The notes: generated from the sequence alone by a model not told the origin. A stretch of 64,000 nucleotides of DNA from Blastococcus sp. VKM Ac-2987 (GCF_026967805.1 NZ_JAPVBG010000001.1:759143-823142); one strand, 5' to 3'; positions 34,097 to 44,873 are shown, counted from the first letter of the stretch. Made by a program: numbers and translations.

Positions 34097-34124
34097 ACCC
34101 CGGACCCCGGACCCCGGACCCCGT
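34097..34124 (+). repeat. Four copies of a 7-bp tandem repeat
   Basis: ACCCCGG is repeated three times, followed by ACCCCGT, between two leftward hypothetical genes. It lies just upstream of the start at 34079, so changes in copy number could alter that gene's promoter or leader. Confidence 0.8.
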
Positions 34125-34164
34125 GACATGGTGCCGCAGGTGCCGGAACCCCCCGCCCCGGGAG

Positions 34165-35085
34165 TCAGCCGAGCTCCACCCGCAGGTCCAGCGCGGCCGA
34201 CGGTGCGTCCGGGTCGTCGTCGTCCACCACCGCGAGCAGGTGGACGACGCCGTCGTCGACGTGCCGCAGGGCGAGGCCCTCCACCTTGTGCACGTGGCCG
34301 CCGACCTCCGGGACCGGGGTGACCGCGACCACGGTGTCCCCGTCGACCAGGGCCAGCGCGGTGGCCACCACCGGGCCGTCGTCCACGGCGTTCGGGGTGT
34401 CCTCGGCGGCGGCGCTCAGCAGCACCCGCCCGTCGGGCAGCGCGACCGCGTCGGTGACCGCCAGGCCCACGCCCTCGACCTGGCCGAGCTCGTACTCCTG
34501 CGGCCGGTGCACCGGCACCTCGGACGCCGCCACGCGGCCGAGGACGGCGGCGACCAGCGACTCCAGGGGCACGTCCACGCTGGCCGAGCGGACGCCGGCC
34601 CGCAGGTTGCCGCGGTTGAACCAGCGGACCACGTCGCCGGAGCGGCTCGCGCCCTCCAGGTTGACCTCGTCCATCGGCAGGTCCAGCCGCTCGGCCACCC
34701 GCTCGTAGAGGGCGGTCAGCTCGGCGGCCCGGACCACCGGGTGCCCGCCGTCGAGCCGCACCACCACCCCGCGCATGCGCCGCGGCGAGGAGCCCGACCC
34801 GAGCAGCAGCGCGGCCGGTCCGCCGTCCACCCCCACCGGGCAGGCCACCTCGAGGTCCGGCTTGAGGTGCTTGGTGCCCTCGCCCTCGCGGAACACGTCC
34901 AGGCCCTCCACCGGCGGCAGCACGCGCAGCCGCGCGACCCCGCCGGGCCGCCACCAGGCGGCGATGGTGGCGTCGTCCTGCACCACGACCCAGCCGTCGC
35001 CGAGCGGCCCTACTCCGGACGCGGCGGTCACCGGCGTCCCGTCGTCGAAGCGCAACGCCCTGGAGCCGTCCACGAAGACCCGCAT
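34165..35085 (-). CDS. Hypothetical protein, probable beta-rich
   Basis: A 306-residue protein that starts MRVFVDGSRALRFDDG, with many short strands separated by Gly/Asp turns (DGWVVVQDDATIAAWWR, LPDGRVLLSAAAEDT, VGGHVHKVEGLALRH), suggestive of a beta propeller or a related all-beta fold. It resembles proteins annotated DUF6910/DUF6929-like, from memory only. No signal peptide is seen. Role unknown. Confidence 0.65.
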   Translation of the reverse strand: MRVFVDGSRALRFDDGTPVTAASGVGPLGDGWVVVQDDATIAAWWRPGGVARLRVLPPVEGLDVFREGEGTKHLKPDLEVACPVGVDGGPAALLLGSGSSPRRMRGVVVRLDGGHPVVRAAELTALYERVAERLDLPMDEVNLEGASRSGDVVRWFNRGNLRAGVRSASVDVPLESLVAAVLGRVAASEVPVHRPQEYELGQVEGVGLAVTDAVALPDGRVLLSAAAEDTPNAVDDGPVVATALALVDGDTVVAVTPVPEVGGHVHKVEGLALRHVDDGVVHLLAVVDDDDPDAPSAALDLRVELG

Positions 35086-35126
35086 CGCCGCTGTGTGCCC
35101 CCGGCGACGGCGGCTCACGCCCGCCG

Positions 35127-35642
35127 TCAGTAGTAGCCCGTCCGCCCGTCGAGCAGCTCCCGGATGACGTCGAGGTGCCCTACGTGCCGGGCCACCTCCT
35201 CGACCATGTGCCCCAGGATCCAGCGCAGCGACAGCGTGGCCGCCCCGTACCCCTCGTACCGGCCCCGGTCGTCCAGCGACGCGGCGGCGGTGATCGCCGT
35301 CGAGATCTCGCACTGGCGGGCGTACTCCGCCAGCAGCCGCGCCAGCGGGACGCCGTCGACGCGGAAGTCCGCGCTCGGGTCGGCGCCGAACTGCGGGTTC
35401 GGCCCGGCGGGGCGGCCGAGGAAGAGCACCTCGAACCAGCAGTGCTCGACCCAGCGCAGGTGGGCGACGAGGCCGGCCACCGTCATGAGCGGCGACGTGG
35501 GCAGGAGGGCGCGGTGGGCGTCGTCCTCGCCCAGCCCATCGCACTTGTGGTGCACCAGCGACCGCTGCAGGTCCAGCCAGCCGACGAGCTGCGACCGCTC
35601 GTCGCCGGCCCCGGGCGGGCGGACGCGCGGAGGCGGGCTCAC
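35127..35642 (-). CDS. DinB-like DUF664 protein
   Basis: A 171-residue four-helix-bundle protein of the DUF664/DinB superfamily. MTVAGLVAHLRWVEHCWFEVL carries the first metal-site histidines, and LGHMVEEVARHVGHLDVIRELLDG is the strongly conserved last helix with the remaining ligands. Relatives include mycothiol- and bacillithiol-dependent transferases. GTG start. Neighbours give no hint of substrate. Confidence 0.88.
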   Translation of the reverse strand: MSPPPRVRPPGAGDERSQLVGWLDLQRSLVHHKCDGLGEDDAHRALLPTSPLMTVAGLVAHLRWVEHCWFEVLFLGRPAGPNPQFGADPSADFRVDGVPLARLLAEYARQCEISTAITAAASLDDRGRYEGYGAATLSLRWILGHMVEEVARHVGHLDVIRELLDGRTGYY

Positions 35643-35740
35643 GGGGCCGGACGCTAGCGCCCGGCCCCGGACCTGTCAGCCGGGTTCCGGTGCGGTCGGA
35701 CGGCGCGCGGCCACCCGCCCGGGTGCCGTCGTGAACTCCC

Positions 35741-35768
35741 CCCGCCGCCGCGACCGAGCGGCGGCGGG
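35741..35768 (-). terminator. Hairpin after rdgB
   Basis: An 11-bp perfect stem (CCCGCCGCCGC with its complement) and a 6-nt loop, one base past the rdgB stop codon. It lacks a T-run, as is usual in GC-rich actinobacteria. Confidence 0.5.
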
Positions 35769-35769
35769 C

Positions 35770-36381
35770 TCAGCGGGCGCCCAGGACCTCGGCGAGGACG
35801 GGGACCAGCGCGGCGAACGCCTGCCCCCGGTGGCTGCGGGCGTCCTTCTCCGCGGGAGTGAGCTCCGCGGAGGTCTGCGACAGGCCGGCCGGCTCGAACA
35901 CGGGGTCGTAGCCGAAGCCGTTGCTCCCCCGCTTCGCGCGGACGACCGTGCCGCGCCACTCCCGCTCGAGCACGTGCTCCGTCCCGTCCGGGGTGACCAG
36001 CGCCGCGGCGCACACGAACGCCGCGCCCCGCCGCTCGTCCGGGACGTCGGCGAGCTGCCCCAGCAGGAGGGCGGTGTTGGCGTCGTCGTCGCCGTGCCGG
36101 CCCGACCAGCGCGCCGAGAGCACGCCGGGCATGCCGTTCAGCGCGTCGACGCTGAGCCCCGAGTCGTCGGCCACCGCGGGGAGGCCGGTGTACCGGACCG
36201 CTTCCCGGGCCTTGAGCAGCGCGTTGTCCGCGAACGTCGCACCGGTCTCCGGCGCCTCGGGGTACTCCTCGACGTCGCGCAGCCCGATGACCTCCACCCC
36301 CGGCATGGCGCTCTCCAGCAGCCGCTGCAGCTCGGCGAGCTTGCCGGCGTTCCGGGTGGCCAGCAGCAGCCGGGTGCTCAC
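35770..36381 (-). CDS. rdgB: dITP/XTP pyrophosphatase (RdgB/HAM1)
   Basis: Removes non-canonical purine nucleotides (dITP, XTP) from the pool; 203 residues, the family length. [18 protein letters not shown] binds the triphosphate, [22 protein letters not shown] is the signature with the metal-binding Asp residues, and [10 protein letters not shown] and SHRGQAF complete the active site. The GTG start overlaps the rph stop (GTGA), a widespread rph-rdgB pairing, also found at Rv1340-Rv1341 in M. tuberculosis. Confidence 0.95.
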   Translation of the reverse strand: MSTRLLLATRNAGKLAELQRLLESAMPGVEVIGLRDVEEYPEAPETGATFADNALLKAREAVRYTGLPAVADDSGLSVDALNGMPGVLSARWSGRHGDDDANTALLLGQLADVPDERRGAAFVCAAALVTPDGTEHVLEREWRGTVVRAKRGSNGFGYDPVFEPAGLSQTSAELTPAEKDARSHRGQAFAALVPVLAEVLGAR

Positions 36382-37100
36382 CGGGCCAGCGCCTCGGCCT
36401 GGATCCGGGTGAGGTCGCCGCAGCCGGCCACCGCCAGGTCGAGCAGCGCGTCGAGGGTCGGCCGGTCGAAGACCGCACCCTCGGCCGTGCCCTGCACCTC
36501 GACGAAGCTCCCGTCGCCGGTGCACACCACGTTCATGTCGGTGCCGGCGCGCACGTCCTCCTCGTAGGGCAGGTCCAGCCGCGGCTCGCCGTCGATGACG
36601 CCCACGCTCACCGCCGCGACCGACTGGACGATCGCCTTCGGGCGGGCCAGCTTCTTGCGCTCGTCGAGCCACGAGACGGCGTCGGCCAGCGCCACGTAGG
36701 CACCGGTGATCGCCGCCGTCCGCGTCCCACCGTCGGCCTGCAGGACGTCGCAGTCGATCGCGATGCTGTTCTCCCCCAGCGCGCCGAGGTCGACGGCGGC
36801 GCGCAGCGAGCGGCCGATCAGCCGGCTGATCTCGTGCGTGCGCCCGCCGATCTTCCCCCTGACCGACTCGCGGTCGCTGCGGGTGTGCGTGGCGCGCGGC
36901 AGCATCGAGTACTCGGCGGTGACCCAACCCAGGCCCGAGCCCTTGCGCCAGCGCGGGACCCCCTCGGTGACGCTGGCCGCGCAGAGCACCCGGGTGCGCC
37001 CGAACTCCACGAGCACCGAGCCCTCGGCGTGGTCGAGCCAGTTGCGGGTGATGGTCACCGGACGGAGCTGGTCGGCCGCACGGCCGTCGGGGCGGGTCAC
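36378..37100 (-). CDS. rph: Ribonuclease PH
   Basis: Phosphorolytic 3'-5' exonuclease that trims tRNA 3' ends. 240 residues from the GTG at 37100 ([14 protein letters not shown] is the usual opening; a GTG two codons earlier is possible). [37 protein letters not shown] and [16 protein letters not shown] are hallmark segments, and [14 protein letters not shown] carries the catalytic Asp region. Translation is coupled to rdgB. Confidence 0.95.
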   Translation of the reverse strand: MTRPDGRAADQLRPVTITRNWLDHAEGSVLVEFGRTRVLCAASVTEGVPRWRKGSGLGWVTAEYSMLPRATHTRSDRESVRGKIGGRTHEISRLIGRSLRAAVDLGALGENSIAIDCDVLQADGGTRTAAITGAYVALADAVSWLDERKKLARPKAIVQSVAAVSVGVIDGEPRLDLPYEEDVRAGTDMNVVCTGDGSFVEVQGTAEGAVFDRPTLDALLDLAVAGCGDLTRIQAEALAR

Positions 37101-37190
37101 GGCCACCGAGGGTAGTGGGCACCGGCCGCCGCCCCGCCGCGCGGCCGGACGGGTGCACGCCCGGCCGGCGGACGGGGCAGGATCGGCGTC

Positions 37191-37595
37191 ATGAGATCGG
37201 AGCTGCGTGCCGTCCGGACCGGCGGCGTCCCCGTCGTCGTCGACCTGACCGACGAGTGCGCCGAGTTCGTGCGGTCGGAGGCCGACGGCCTGCTGCACGT
37301 CTTCGTGCCGCACGCCACCGCCGGCCTGGCGATCCTGGAGACCGGCTCCGGCAGCGACGACGACCTGCTGGCCCAGCTCGACGAGCTGCTGCCCCGCGAC
37401 GACCGCTGGCGGCACCGGCACGGCAGCCCCGGGCACGGCCGGGACCACGTCCTGCCCGCCTTCGTCCCGCCGCACGCCAGCGTGCCGGTGCTGGAGGGCC
37501 GGCTGATGCTGGGCACCTGGCAGCGGATCTGCCTGGTGGACACCAACACCGACAACCACCAGCGGCAGGTGCGCTTCTCCTTCCTGGCCGGGTGA
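37191..37595 (+). CDS. YjbQ/UPF0047 family protein
   Basis: A 134-residue member of the UPF0047 (YjbQ) family, which forms trimers and has weak thiamine phosphate synthase activity in E. coli; the true role is unclear. [14 protein letters not shown] and [17 protein letters not shown] contain the conserved His/Glu cluster, and [15 protein letters not shown] the last motif. Divergent from rph by 90 bp. Confidence 0.9.
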   Translation: MRSELRAVRTGGVPVVVDLTDECAEFVRSEADGLLHVFVPHATAGLAILETGSGSDDDLLAQLDELLPRDDRWRHRHGSPGHGRDHVLPAFVPPHASVPVLEGRLMLGTWQRICLVDTNTDNHQRQVRFSFLAG

Positions 37596-37596
37596 G

Positions 37597-37624
37597 GTGC
37601 CCGCCCCCTTGCGGGCGGAGCACC
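37597..37624 (+). terminator. Hairpin between yjbQ and the peroxiredoxin gene
   Basis: GTGCCCGC and GCGGGCGGAGCAC can pair around a CCCCTT loop, with one bulge in the stem. It lies directly after the yjbQ stop and 22 bp before the next ATG, so it could separate or attenuate the two genes. Confidence 0.4.
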
Positions 37625-37646
37625 GGGACACGGCAGGATGCGCGGC

Positions 37647-38135
37647 ATGACCGAGACCGACGCCGCCCCCGTCCGCCTGACCGCCGGCGACCCGGCGCCG
37701 GAGTTCACCCTGACCGACGCCGACGGCAATCCCGTGTCGCTGTCCTCGTACCGCGGCCGGCGCGTGATCGTCTACTGCTACCCCGCCGCCCTGACGCCCG
37801 GTTGCACCACCCAGGCGGTCGACTTCACCGCCGCCGCCGGCGACCTCGCCGAGGCCGGGGTCGACATCATCGGCGTCTCCCCCGACCCGGTGGAGAAGCT
37901 CGCCCGGTTCCGGGAGCAGGAGGAGCTGCGCATCACGCTGGTCTCCGACCCGGACAAGCAGGTCCTGCAGGCCTACGGGGCCTACGGCACCAAGAAGCTG
38001 TACGGCAAGGAGGTCGTCGGGGTGATCCGCTCGACCTTCGTGATCGACGCCGAGGGCCGGATCGAGCGCGCCTCCTACAACGTGAAGGCGACCGGGCACG
38101 TGGCCAAGCTCCGCCGCGACCTCGGCCTGGACTGA
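37647..38135 (+). CDS. bcp: Peroxiredoxin, BCP/PrxQ type (apparently 1-Cys)
   Basis: Thiol peroxidase of 162 residues. [20 protein letters not shown] and [16 protein letters not shown] identify the BCP group, the Cys of TPGC being the peroxidatic one. In E. coli BCP a second Cys lies five residues later; here that position is Val and no other Cys is present, so the enzyme must be recycled by an external thiol. [12 protein letters not shown] is the usual late strand. ATG 37647 is preferred over one three codons earlier. Confidence 0.92.
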   Translation: MTETDAAPVRLTAGDPAPEFTLTDADGNPVSLSSYRGRRVIVYCYPAALTPGCTTQAVDFTAAAGDLAEAGVDIIGVSPDPVEKLARFREQEELRITLVSDPDKQVLQAYGAYGTKKLYGKEVVGVIRSTFVIDAEGRIERASYNVKATGHVAKLRRDLGLD

Positions 38136-38139
38136 GCGT

Positions 38140-38622
38140 TCACGCCCGCCACGTGCCCGGCCGCGGCTGGCACTCCGGCGGGCAGGGGTACCCCGGGTCC
38201 CACGGGAAGCCGCCGTCCGGGTGCGCCCACGTGAGCTGGTACGCGGGCACGGAGTACTCGTCGGGGCGCTCGTAGAAGCGGTTGGCGCTGTACAGCACCT
38301 CCCCCGGGTTGGGCAGCTGCTCGACCACCAGCAGCTCCGGCCCACCGTCGCCGATCACCTCGCCGGGCACCAGGTCGCGGCCCCCGAGGACCAGGCCGGC
38401 CACCCGGTTCAACAGGCCGCAGGCCGTCTCGTACCCGACCCCCACCACGACCAGCTCCGGGTGGCCGACCCCGAACAGGCCGACGGTGTAGCCGAACGGG
38501 GGTTCGTCGGACTCGTCCCCCCGCACCACGTACTGCACGGCGACCCGGTGCGCCCGGATCGTCTGCGCCAGCCGGCTGTCCTCCTGGTCGAGCCAGGCGA
38601 GCGTCTGCGGGTCGGTCGTCAT
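38140..38622 (-). CDS. DUF4262 domain protein
   Basis: A 160-residue DUF4262 member: [22 protein letters not shown] and [17 protein letters not shown] are its signature, and the late [17 protein letters not shown] is the other conserved block. Function unknown. ATG at 38622. It ends four bases from the convergent peroxiredoxin gene. Confidence 0.88.
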   Translation of the reverse strand: MTTDPQTLAWLDQEDSRLAQTIRAHRVAVQYVVRGDESDEPPFGYTVGLFGVGHPELVVVGVGYETACGLLNRVAGLVLGGRDLVPGEVIGDGGPELLVVEQLPNPGEVLYSANRFYERPDEYSVPAYQLTWAHPDGGFPWDPGYPCPPECQPRPGTWRA

Positions 38623-38783
38623 GCCGGTCAGCCTGCGGGCCGGTACCGACATCCGGACGGCGCCGGGGCGGATCTGTGGACGGGCGCGCACCTGGGGACG
38701 GCGCCCCGGTCCCTCCTCCCGAGCAGCGATGAGAACTGCCGGCTCCGGAGGTCGTACCGTCATCGACCACCCGGGAGGGCCCC

Positions 38784-39425
38784 GTGCAGCAGCTGCTCAG
38801 AGTGCAGAACTTCACCGTCTCCAGCGACGGGTTCGGTGCCGGCGAGCACCAGAGCCTGGAGCGACCGTTCGGCCACGCCGACCCCATGCAGCTGATGTCC
38901 TGGGCCGTCGCGACGGCGAGCTGGCCCAACCGCACGCAGCCCGGGGGGAGCCGCGGCCTCGACGACTACTTCACCCGCGACTTCGCCCACGGGATCGGCG
39001 CCGAGATCATGGGCCGCAACAAGTTCGGCCCCCAGCGCGGACCGTGGCCGGACCACTCGTGGCAGGGGTGGTGGGGCGCCGCACCGCCGTTCCACACGCC
39101 CGTCTTCGTGATGACCCACCACCCGCGGCCCTCGTTCTCGCTGTCGGACACCACGTTCCACTTCGTCGACGACGACCCGGCCACGGCCCTCGGGCTGGCC
39201 CGGGAGGCGGCGCGTGGCCAGGACGTCCGGCTCGGCGGCGGGGCCACCACCATCCGGCAGTTCCTGGACGCCGACCTCGTGGACACCCTGCACGTGGTGG
39301 TGGCGCCGGTCGAGCTGGGCTCCGGGGTGCGGCTGTGGAACTCGCCGGACGAGCTGCTCGACCGGTTCTCCCGCGACGTGGTGCCGAGCCCGAGCGGGGT
39401 GGTCCACCACCTCTTCTGGCGGTGA
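38784..39425 (+). CDS. Dihydrofolate reductase-like (RibD C-terminal domain) protein
   Basis: A 213-residue protein of the DHFR/RibD-C superfamily, common in actinobacteria as uncharacterised NADPH reductases. [22 protein letters not shown] is shortened here to [10 protein letters not shown], the opening substrate loop; [20 protein letters not shown] and [20 protein letters not shown] are the cofactor-binding segments. GTG start with GGGAGG upstream. A folate role is doubtful; these members rarely replace FolA. Confidence 0.88.
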   Translation: MQQLLRVQNFTVSSDGFGAGEHQSLERPFGHADPMQLMSWAVATASWPNRTQPGGSRGLDDYFTRDFAHGIGAEIMGRNKFGPQRGPWPDHSWQGWWGAAPPFHTPVFVMTHHPRPSFSLSDTTFHFVDDDPATALGLAREAARGQDVRLGGGATTIRQFLDADLVDTLHVVVAPVELGSGVRLWNSPDELLDRFSRDVVPSPSGVVHHLFWR

Positions 39426-39473
39426 CCGGAGCCCCCTGGCACCGGCCCGGCGGACGACGCCCGCGGCGGGGCC

Positions 39474-40064
39474 TCAGGCCGCCTCGAGCCCGAAGACGCT
39501 GAGCACGAGCGCGTCGATGACCGTCGTGGCGGCCTTGAGGTCGGGCGCCCGGGACGCCAGCACGTCGGAGTAGAGGAAGGACTCGCCCAGGCGGACCACG
39601 GCCAGCGCCAGCAGCGGTACGGGCACCTTCGGGAGCAGACCGTGCTCGTCGACGTCGCGCTGCAGGAGGGCGGTGTAGCCCTCCACCACCCTGGGCTGGA
39701 CCCGGCCCTGCGGATCGGTCAGCACGCGGATCGCGGTCGCGGGCTCCTCGTCGATCAGCAGCCGGAGTGCGGGGGCGGTGCCGAGGGCGAAGCGGAAGTC
39801 CTCGCTGACGGCGAGCGACCGCAGCCGCCCGCCCGGCTCCCCGCTCGACGGCCGGGCGTCGTGGTCGCGCTCGATCGCCGCGAGGGTGCGGGCCCCCATG
39901 GAGGCGAGGGCCTCCCCGAGGATCGCGTCCCGGTTGCCCGCCCGGCGGAACAGCGTGGCGCGGGCGATGCCGAGCTCGGCCGCCAGCGCGCCGGTGTCCA
40001 GCCGCCGGCCGCTGAGCAGGGTGCGCGTCGCGGCACGCACGATCTCCTCGTGGGGCGCTGTCAC
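39474..40064 (-). CDS. TetR-family transcriptional regulator, QsdR-like
   Basis: A 196-residue regulator with a short HTH region, TGALAAELGIARATLFRRAGNRDAI cut to GIARATLFRRAGN as its recognition part. The C-terminal domain (APALRLLIDEEPATAIRVLTDP and VQPRVVEGYTALLQRDVD) resembles QsdR-type TetR proteins that respond to lactone-like ligands. GTG start. Divergent from the acetyltransferase gene by about 130 bp, which may be its target. Confidence 0.87.
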   Translation of the reverse strand: MTAPHEEIVRAATRTLLSGRRLDTGALAAELGIARATLFRRAGNRDAILGEALASMGARTLAAIERDHDARPSSGEPGGRLRSLAVSEDFRFALGTAPALRLLIDEEPATAIRVLTDPQGRVQPRVVEGYTALLQRDVDEHGLLPKVPVPLLALAVVRLGESFLYSDVLASRAPDLKAATTVIDALVLSVFGLEAA

Positions 40065-40195
40065 GCCCGCAGCGTAGGACAGCGCGGGCGGGCCCCGACC
40101 CGGTCGGCGCCCGCCGCAGCGCTCCGGGCTCCCCTCGCCGGACGCACCCGGAACACCGTGGTCCCTCGGCCGGGGACGCCGATATCGTCGGTCCG

Positions 40196-40756
40196 GTGAC
40201 CGCGCCCGTCACCCCCCTGCCGCGGCCCGCGACGCCGCCGGCGCACGGCGCCGTGGTGCTCCGCGAGTTCGTCGACGCGGACGTCGCCGTGGGGCTCGAC
40301 CTGTCCACCGACCCCTACGTCCCGCTCGTCAGCACGCTGCCGCCGCACGCCACGACGGACGACGCGCGGGACTGGGTCGAGCGGAACCGGGCACGGTGGG
40401 CGACCGGGAAGGGGTTCTCCTTCGCGATCGCCGACGCCGGCACCGGGCAGGGGCTGGGGCAGATCGGCCTGTGGGTGGACGAACTGCCCCACGGCCGCGC
40501 GTCGGCGGGCTACTTCGTAGCACCCGGCGCCCGGGGACGCGGCCTCGCCGCGGATGCGCTGACCGCCCTGACGACCTTCGCGTGGACGATCCCGGGGCTG
40601 CACCGGGTGCAGCTGTTCATCGAACCCTGGAACACCGCATCGATCCGGACGGCGGAGCGCGCGGGGTACGCGCGGGAGGGGCTGCTGCGCGGCCACCTGG
40701 AGATCGGCGGGCGGCGCCGCGACGTCCTCCTGTACGCCGTCGTGCGCTCCGGCTGA
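40196..40756 (+). CDS. GNAT-family N-acetyltransferase
   Basis: An acetyl-CoA-dependent acetyltransferase of 186 residues, RimJ/RimL-like. VLREFVDADV opens the fold; SAGYFVAPGARGRGLAADAL contains the acetyl-CoA pyrophosphate loop (R/Q-x-x-G-x-G/A here as ARGRGLA), and LFIEPWNTASIRTAERAGYAREG is the last conserved block. Substrate could be a protein N-terminus or a small amine. GTG start. Confidence 0.9.
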   Translation: MTAPVTPLPRPATPPAHGAVVLREFVDADVAVGLDLSTDPYVPLVSTLPPHATTDDARDWVERNRARWATGKGFSFAIADAGTGQGLGQIGLWVDELPHGRASAGYFVAPGARGRGLAADALTALTTFAWTIPGLHRVQLFIEPWNTASIRTAERAGYAREGLLRGHLEIGGRRRDVLLYAVVRSG

Positions 40757-40772
40757 GCGGCGCGCGCAGGCC

Positions 40773-41726
40773 TCATCCCTCGCCGGCCGCCCGGGCCGCC
40801 CGCTTGCGCCGCTTCCCCTCGTGCATGGCCTGCACCCGCGCCACCGGGATCTCGTGGCCCTCCGCGACCAGGTCCGCCGGCAGCCGCTGCGGCGCGGGCA
40901 GGAGGGCCGCCCAGTCCCCGAGCCGCTCCGCACCCGAGGCGACGGTCACGTCACCCGGGCGCACCGCGTCCAGGTCGGCCCAGTCGACGGGCGCGGACAC
41001 GGGGAGCCCGGGTCGCACCCGGGGGCTGTAGGCGGCGACGACCGTGCCCGTCCCCGAGCGCGTGGAGTCCACGAACACCCGGCCCGCCCGCTCCTCCTTC
41101 AGGAAGGCCGTCGTCGCAACGGCGGGGTCGAGCCGCGCCGCCCGCTCCGCGAGCGCCCGCGTGGCCGCGGCGACGTCCTCGACCGGGGAGCCGTGCACCG
41201 GCACGACGACGTGCAGGCCCGTCGAGCCGCTGGTCTTCACCGCGCCGGCCAGACCGACCTCCTCCAGCGCCCGGCGGGCCAGCCGGGCGACGGCCACGAC
41301 GGCGGAGAAGTCGGCCCCGTCGGGCGGATCGAGGTCCAGCACGAGGCCGGTGGGCTCGCGCGAGCCGGCCGGCAGGAACGGCACGTGGAACTCGACCGCG
41401 CGCTGGTTGGCCAGCCACAGCAGGGTGCGGCGGTCATCGCAGAGGACCTGGTGCACCTCGCGGTGCGCCGACTCTGCCCAGACGGGCACCGTCCGCACCC
41501 AGTCGGGGGCTCCCTTGGCCACGTTGCGCTGCATGAACGGCGCCTGGCCGGGCCGCACCCGCATGATCGACAGCGGACGCCCCGCGAGCAGCGGGACCAA
41601 CCGGTCGGCGACGGCGTCGAGGTGGTCCACCAGCGCCCGCTTGGGCACGCCCAGGCCGTCGCCCAGGGGTGAGTCGAGGCTGCTCAGCGCCACACCGTCG
41701 CGTTCCTCGTCGGCCACGCCCGTCAC
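40773..41726 (-). CDS. LigD-type polymerase domain protein
   Basis: A stand-alone member of the NHEJ polymerase family (primase-like PolDom), about 317 residues. GLVLDLDPPDGADF provides the catalytic Asp pair, KTSGSTGLHVVVPV the nucleotide-binding loop, and FVDSTRSGTGTVVAAYSPR corresponds to the VDxNxxxxxTTVAAYS block. The N-terminal region KRALVDHLDAVADRLVPLLAGRPLS is the usual opening. No ligase or nuclease domain is attached and no Ku gene is in the window. The family fills gaps and adds nucleotides at broken ends. Start uncertain (GTG 41726 or 41717). Confidence 0.88.
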   Translation of the reverse strand: MTGVADEERDGVALSSLDSPLGDGLGVPKRALVDHLDAVADRLVPLLAGRPLSIMRVRPGQAPFMQRNVAKGAPDWVRTVPVWAESAHREVHQVLCDDRRTLLWLANQRAVEFHVPFLPAGSREPTGLVLDLDPPDGADFSAVVAVARLARRALEEVGLAGAVKTSGSTGLHVVVPVHGSPVEDVAAATRALAERAARLDPAVATTAFLKEERAGRVFVDSTRSGTGTVVAAYSPRVRPGLPVSAPVDWADLDAVRPGDVTVASGAERLGDWAALLPAPQRLPADLVAEGHEIPVARVQAMHEGKRRKRAARAAGEG

Positions 41727-41782
41727 GCTGCCCGGCCGGAGGAGCCGCGGCAACCGTTCGTCACCCGGCGCGCCCGAGCTGC

Positions 41783-42526
41783 TCAGATGTCGTAGGTGGC
41801 CTTCGGGTGCACCAGCTCGGTCTCCGAGAACACCGAGCTGGCGGCGAAGAGCTGGCCGATGTGGTCGACCCACGCGGGGATGTGCGTGAGCAGCAGCCGC
41901 CCCACTCCCGCCGCCGCCGCGTGCTCGGCCGCCTGCCGGCCGGTCAGGTGCAGGCCCGGGGGCTGCTCGGGGACGTTGTCGGGGTGCGCCGCCTCGGCCA
42001 GCAGCACGTCGGCACCGCGGGCCAGCTCGACGACGCGGTCGCACGGGCCGGTGTCGCCGGTGTAGACCAGCGAGCGGCCGCCGGCGGTGAGCCGGATGGC
42101 GTAGGTCTCGACCGGGTGCGCCGTGCGGGCCAGCGCCACCTCGAACGGGCCGATGGTGAGCGCGCCGGGACCGACCGGCACGAAGTCGAAGACGTCGGTC
42201 AGCCCGTCGCCGTCCATGTCGTAGGCCAGGGCCAGCCGGCGCTCGGCACCCACCGGGGCGTACAGCGGCACGTGCTTGCCGGGCGAGCGGCCCGAGTAGC
42301 GGTGCCAGACCACGAACGGGGCGACGTCGAGGCAGTGGTCGGCGTGCAGGTGCGAGAGGAAGACCGCGTCGACGCTCCCCGGGTCCAGCACACCCTGCAG
42401 CGCGCCGAAGGAGCCGTTGCCCAGGTCGAGCACCAGCCGGAAGCCGTCGTGCTCGACCAGGTAGCAGGAGGCGGGTGACTCGGGGCCGGGACCGCTGCCG
42501 CAGCACCCCACCACGGTGAGCTTCAC
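41783..42526 (-). CDS. Metallo-beta-lactamase fold hydrolase, Rv1339-like
   Basis: A 247-residue metal-dependent phosphodiesterase/hydrolase. [13 protein letters not shown] is the HxHxDH zinc motif, [13 protein letters not shown] and YTGDTGPCD supply the later ligands, and LLLTHIPAW the last. It sits directly after murI with a GTGA overlap. The same order, murI then Rv1339, occurs in M. tuberculosis, where Rv1339 has been reported as a cyclic AMP phosphodiesterase; this relative may do the same. Confidence 0.9.
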   Translation of the reverse strand: MKLTVVGCCGSGPGPESPASCYLVEHDGFRLVLDLGNGSFGALQGVLDPGSVDAVFLSHLHADHCLDVAPFVVWHRYSGRSPGKHVPLYAPVGAERRLALAYDMDGDGLTDVFDFVPVGPGALTIGPFEVALARTAHPVETYAIRLTAGGRSLVYTGDTGPCDRVVELARGADVLLAEAAHPDNVPEQPPGLHLTGRQAAEHAAAAGVGRLLLTHIPAWVDHIGQLFAASSVFSETELVHPKATYDI

Positions 42527-43347
42527 GCGGCGCCCACCCGCCCGGCGCTCAGCACCGCGCCGACCTCGGGGCCCAGGAACCGGCGGCCCAGGCGGGCGAA
42601 GGGCTCGGGGTCGCCGGTGGCGAGGAAGACGTGCTCCGGCGGTGCCGCGTCGGGGTCGCGCAGCAGGTCGGTCCGGGTGAGCACCCGGTAGACGTCCTTC
42701 GCGGTCTCCTCGGCGCTGGACACCAGGGTGACGCCGTCGCCGAGGACGACCGACAGGACGCCGGTGAGCAGCGGGTAGTGGGTGCAGCCCAGCACGACGG
42801 TGTCCACGCCGGCCGCGAGCAGCGGGTCGAGGTAGGACTGCGCCAGGCCGAGCAGCTGGCGGCCGCTGGTGACGCCCCGCTCGACGAAATCGACGAAGCT
42901 GGGGCACGCCGCCGAGGTGACCGAGACGTGCGGCGCCGCGGCGAACGCGTCGTCGTAGGCACCGCTGGTGACCGTCGCCTGGGTGCCGATCACGCCGATC
43001 CGGCCGTTGCGGGTGGCCGCGAGGGCCCGGCGCGCGGCGGGGAGGACCACCTCCACCACCGGGACGCCGTAGCGCTCGCGGGCGTCGCGGAGCGAGGCCG
43101 CGCTGGCCGAGTTGCAGGCGACGACGAGCATCTTGACGCCGCTCTCGACGAGCTCGTCCATCACCGCGAGGGAGTGCCGGCGCACCTCGGCGATCGGCAG
43201 CGGGCCGTAGGGACCGTTCGCGGTGTCCCCGATGTAGCGGACCGCCTCGCCGGGCAGCTGGTCGAGCACCGCGCGGGCGACGGTGAGCCCACCGACCCCC
43301 GAGTCGAAGATGCCAATCGGTGCGTCGGCTCCAGGTTGCATCCCCAT
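42523..43347 (-). CDS. murI: Glutamate racemase
   Basis: Makes D-glutamate for peptidoglycan. 274 residues, family length. [17 protein letters not shown] and the first catalytic Cys in VVACNSASA (Cys78), the second in LGCTHYPLL (about 190), [10 protein letters not shown], and [10 protein letters not shown] are the active-site segments. ATG 43347 or 43341. A hairpin terminator separates it from cysM upstream, and a TAGCCT hexamer 10 bp before the start suggests its own promoter. Confidence 0.95.
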   Translation of the reverse strand: MGMQPGADAPIGIFDSGVGGLTVARAVLDQLPGEAVRYIGDTANGPYGPLPIAEVRRHSLAVMDELVESGVKMLVVACNSASAASLRDARERYGVPVVEVVLPAARRALAATRNGRIGVIGTQATVTSGAYDDAFAAAPHVSVTSAACPSFVDFVERGVTSGRQLLGLAQSYLDPLLAAGVDTVVLGCTHYPLLTGVLSVVLGDGVTLVSSAEETAKDVYRVLTRTDLLRDPDAAPPEHVFLATGDPEPFARLGRRFLGPEVGAVLSAGRVGAA

Positions 43348-43357
43348 GACGCCGGTC

Positions 43358-43363
43358 AGGCTA
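43358..43363 (-). promoter_or_regulatory. Candidate -10 element of murI
   Basis: TAGCCT on the minus strand, 10 bp before the murI ATG, downstream of the cysM terminator. It would give an almost leaderless transcript. Confidence 0.35.
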
Positions 43364-43423
43364 GACCGCGGCACCGACAGCCCGTGCGGCGCACCCGCCC
43401 GCGGGACCGGGCCGGGACGCACG

Positions 43424-43457
43424 CGAGCGCCCCTCCCGGCGCGGGGAGGGGCGCTCG
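43424..43457 (-). terminator. Terminator hairpin after cysM
   Basis: A perfect 14-bp stem (CGAGCGCCCCTCCC and its complement) with a 6-nt loop, about 16 bp past the cysM stop. It separates the sulfur genes from murI. Confidence 0.65.
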
Positions 43458-43473
43458 TCACGGGTGCGGGAGG

Positions 43474-44752
<1,279 letters not shown>

Positions 44753-44836
44753 GGCGTGCTTCTCCTCGGGAACGTCGATGTGAGGGGCGCTGCGAAGGGC
44801 AGCGGTGGTGCGTCTGATCCGGGGCAACGCCCGGTG

Positions 44837-44861
44837 GCCGCCGTCGATTCCGGACGGCGGC
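44837..44861 (-). terminator. Hairpin between mec and cysO
   Basis: A 9-bp perfect stem (GCCGCCGTC and its complement) with a 7-nt loop, 12 bp after the mec stop. It may end or attenuate the mec transcript before cysO. Confidence 0.5.
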
Positions 44862-44873
44862 GTGAGCTGCCCG

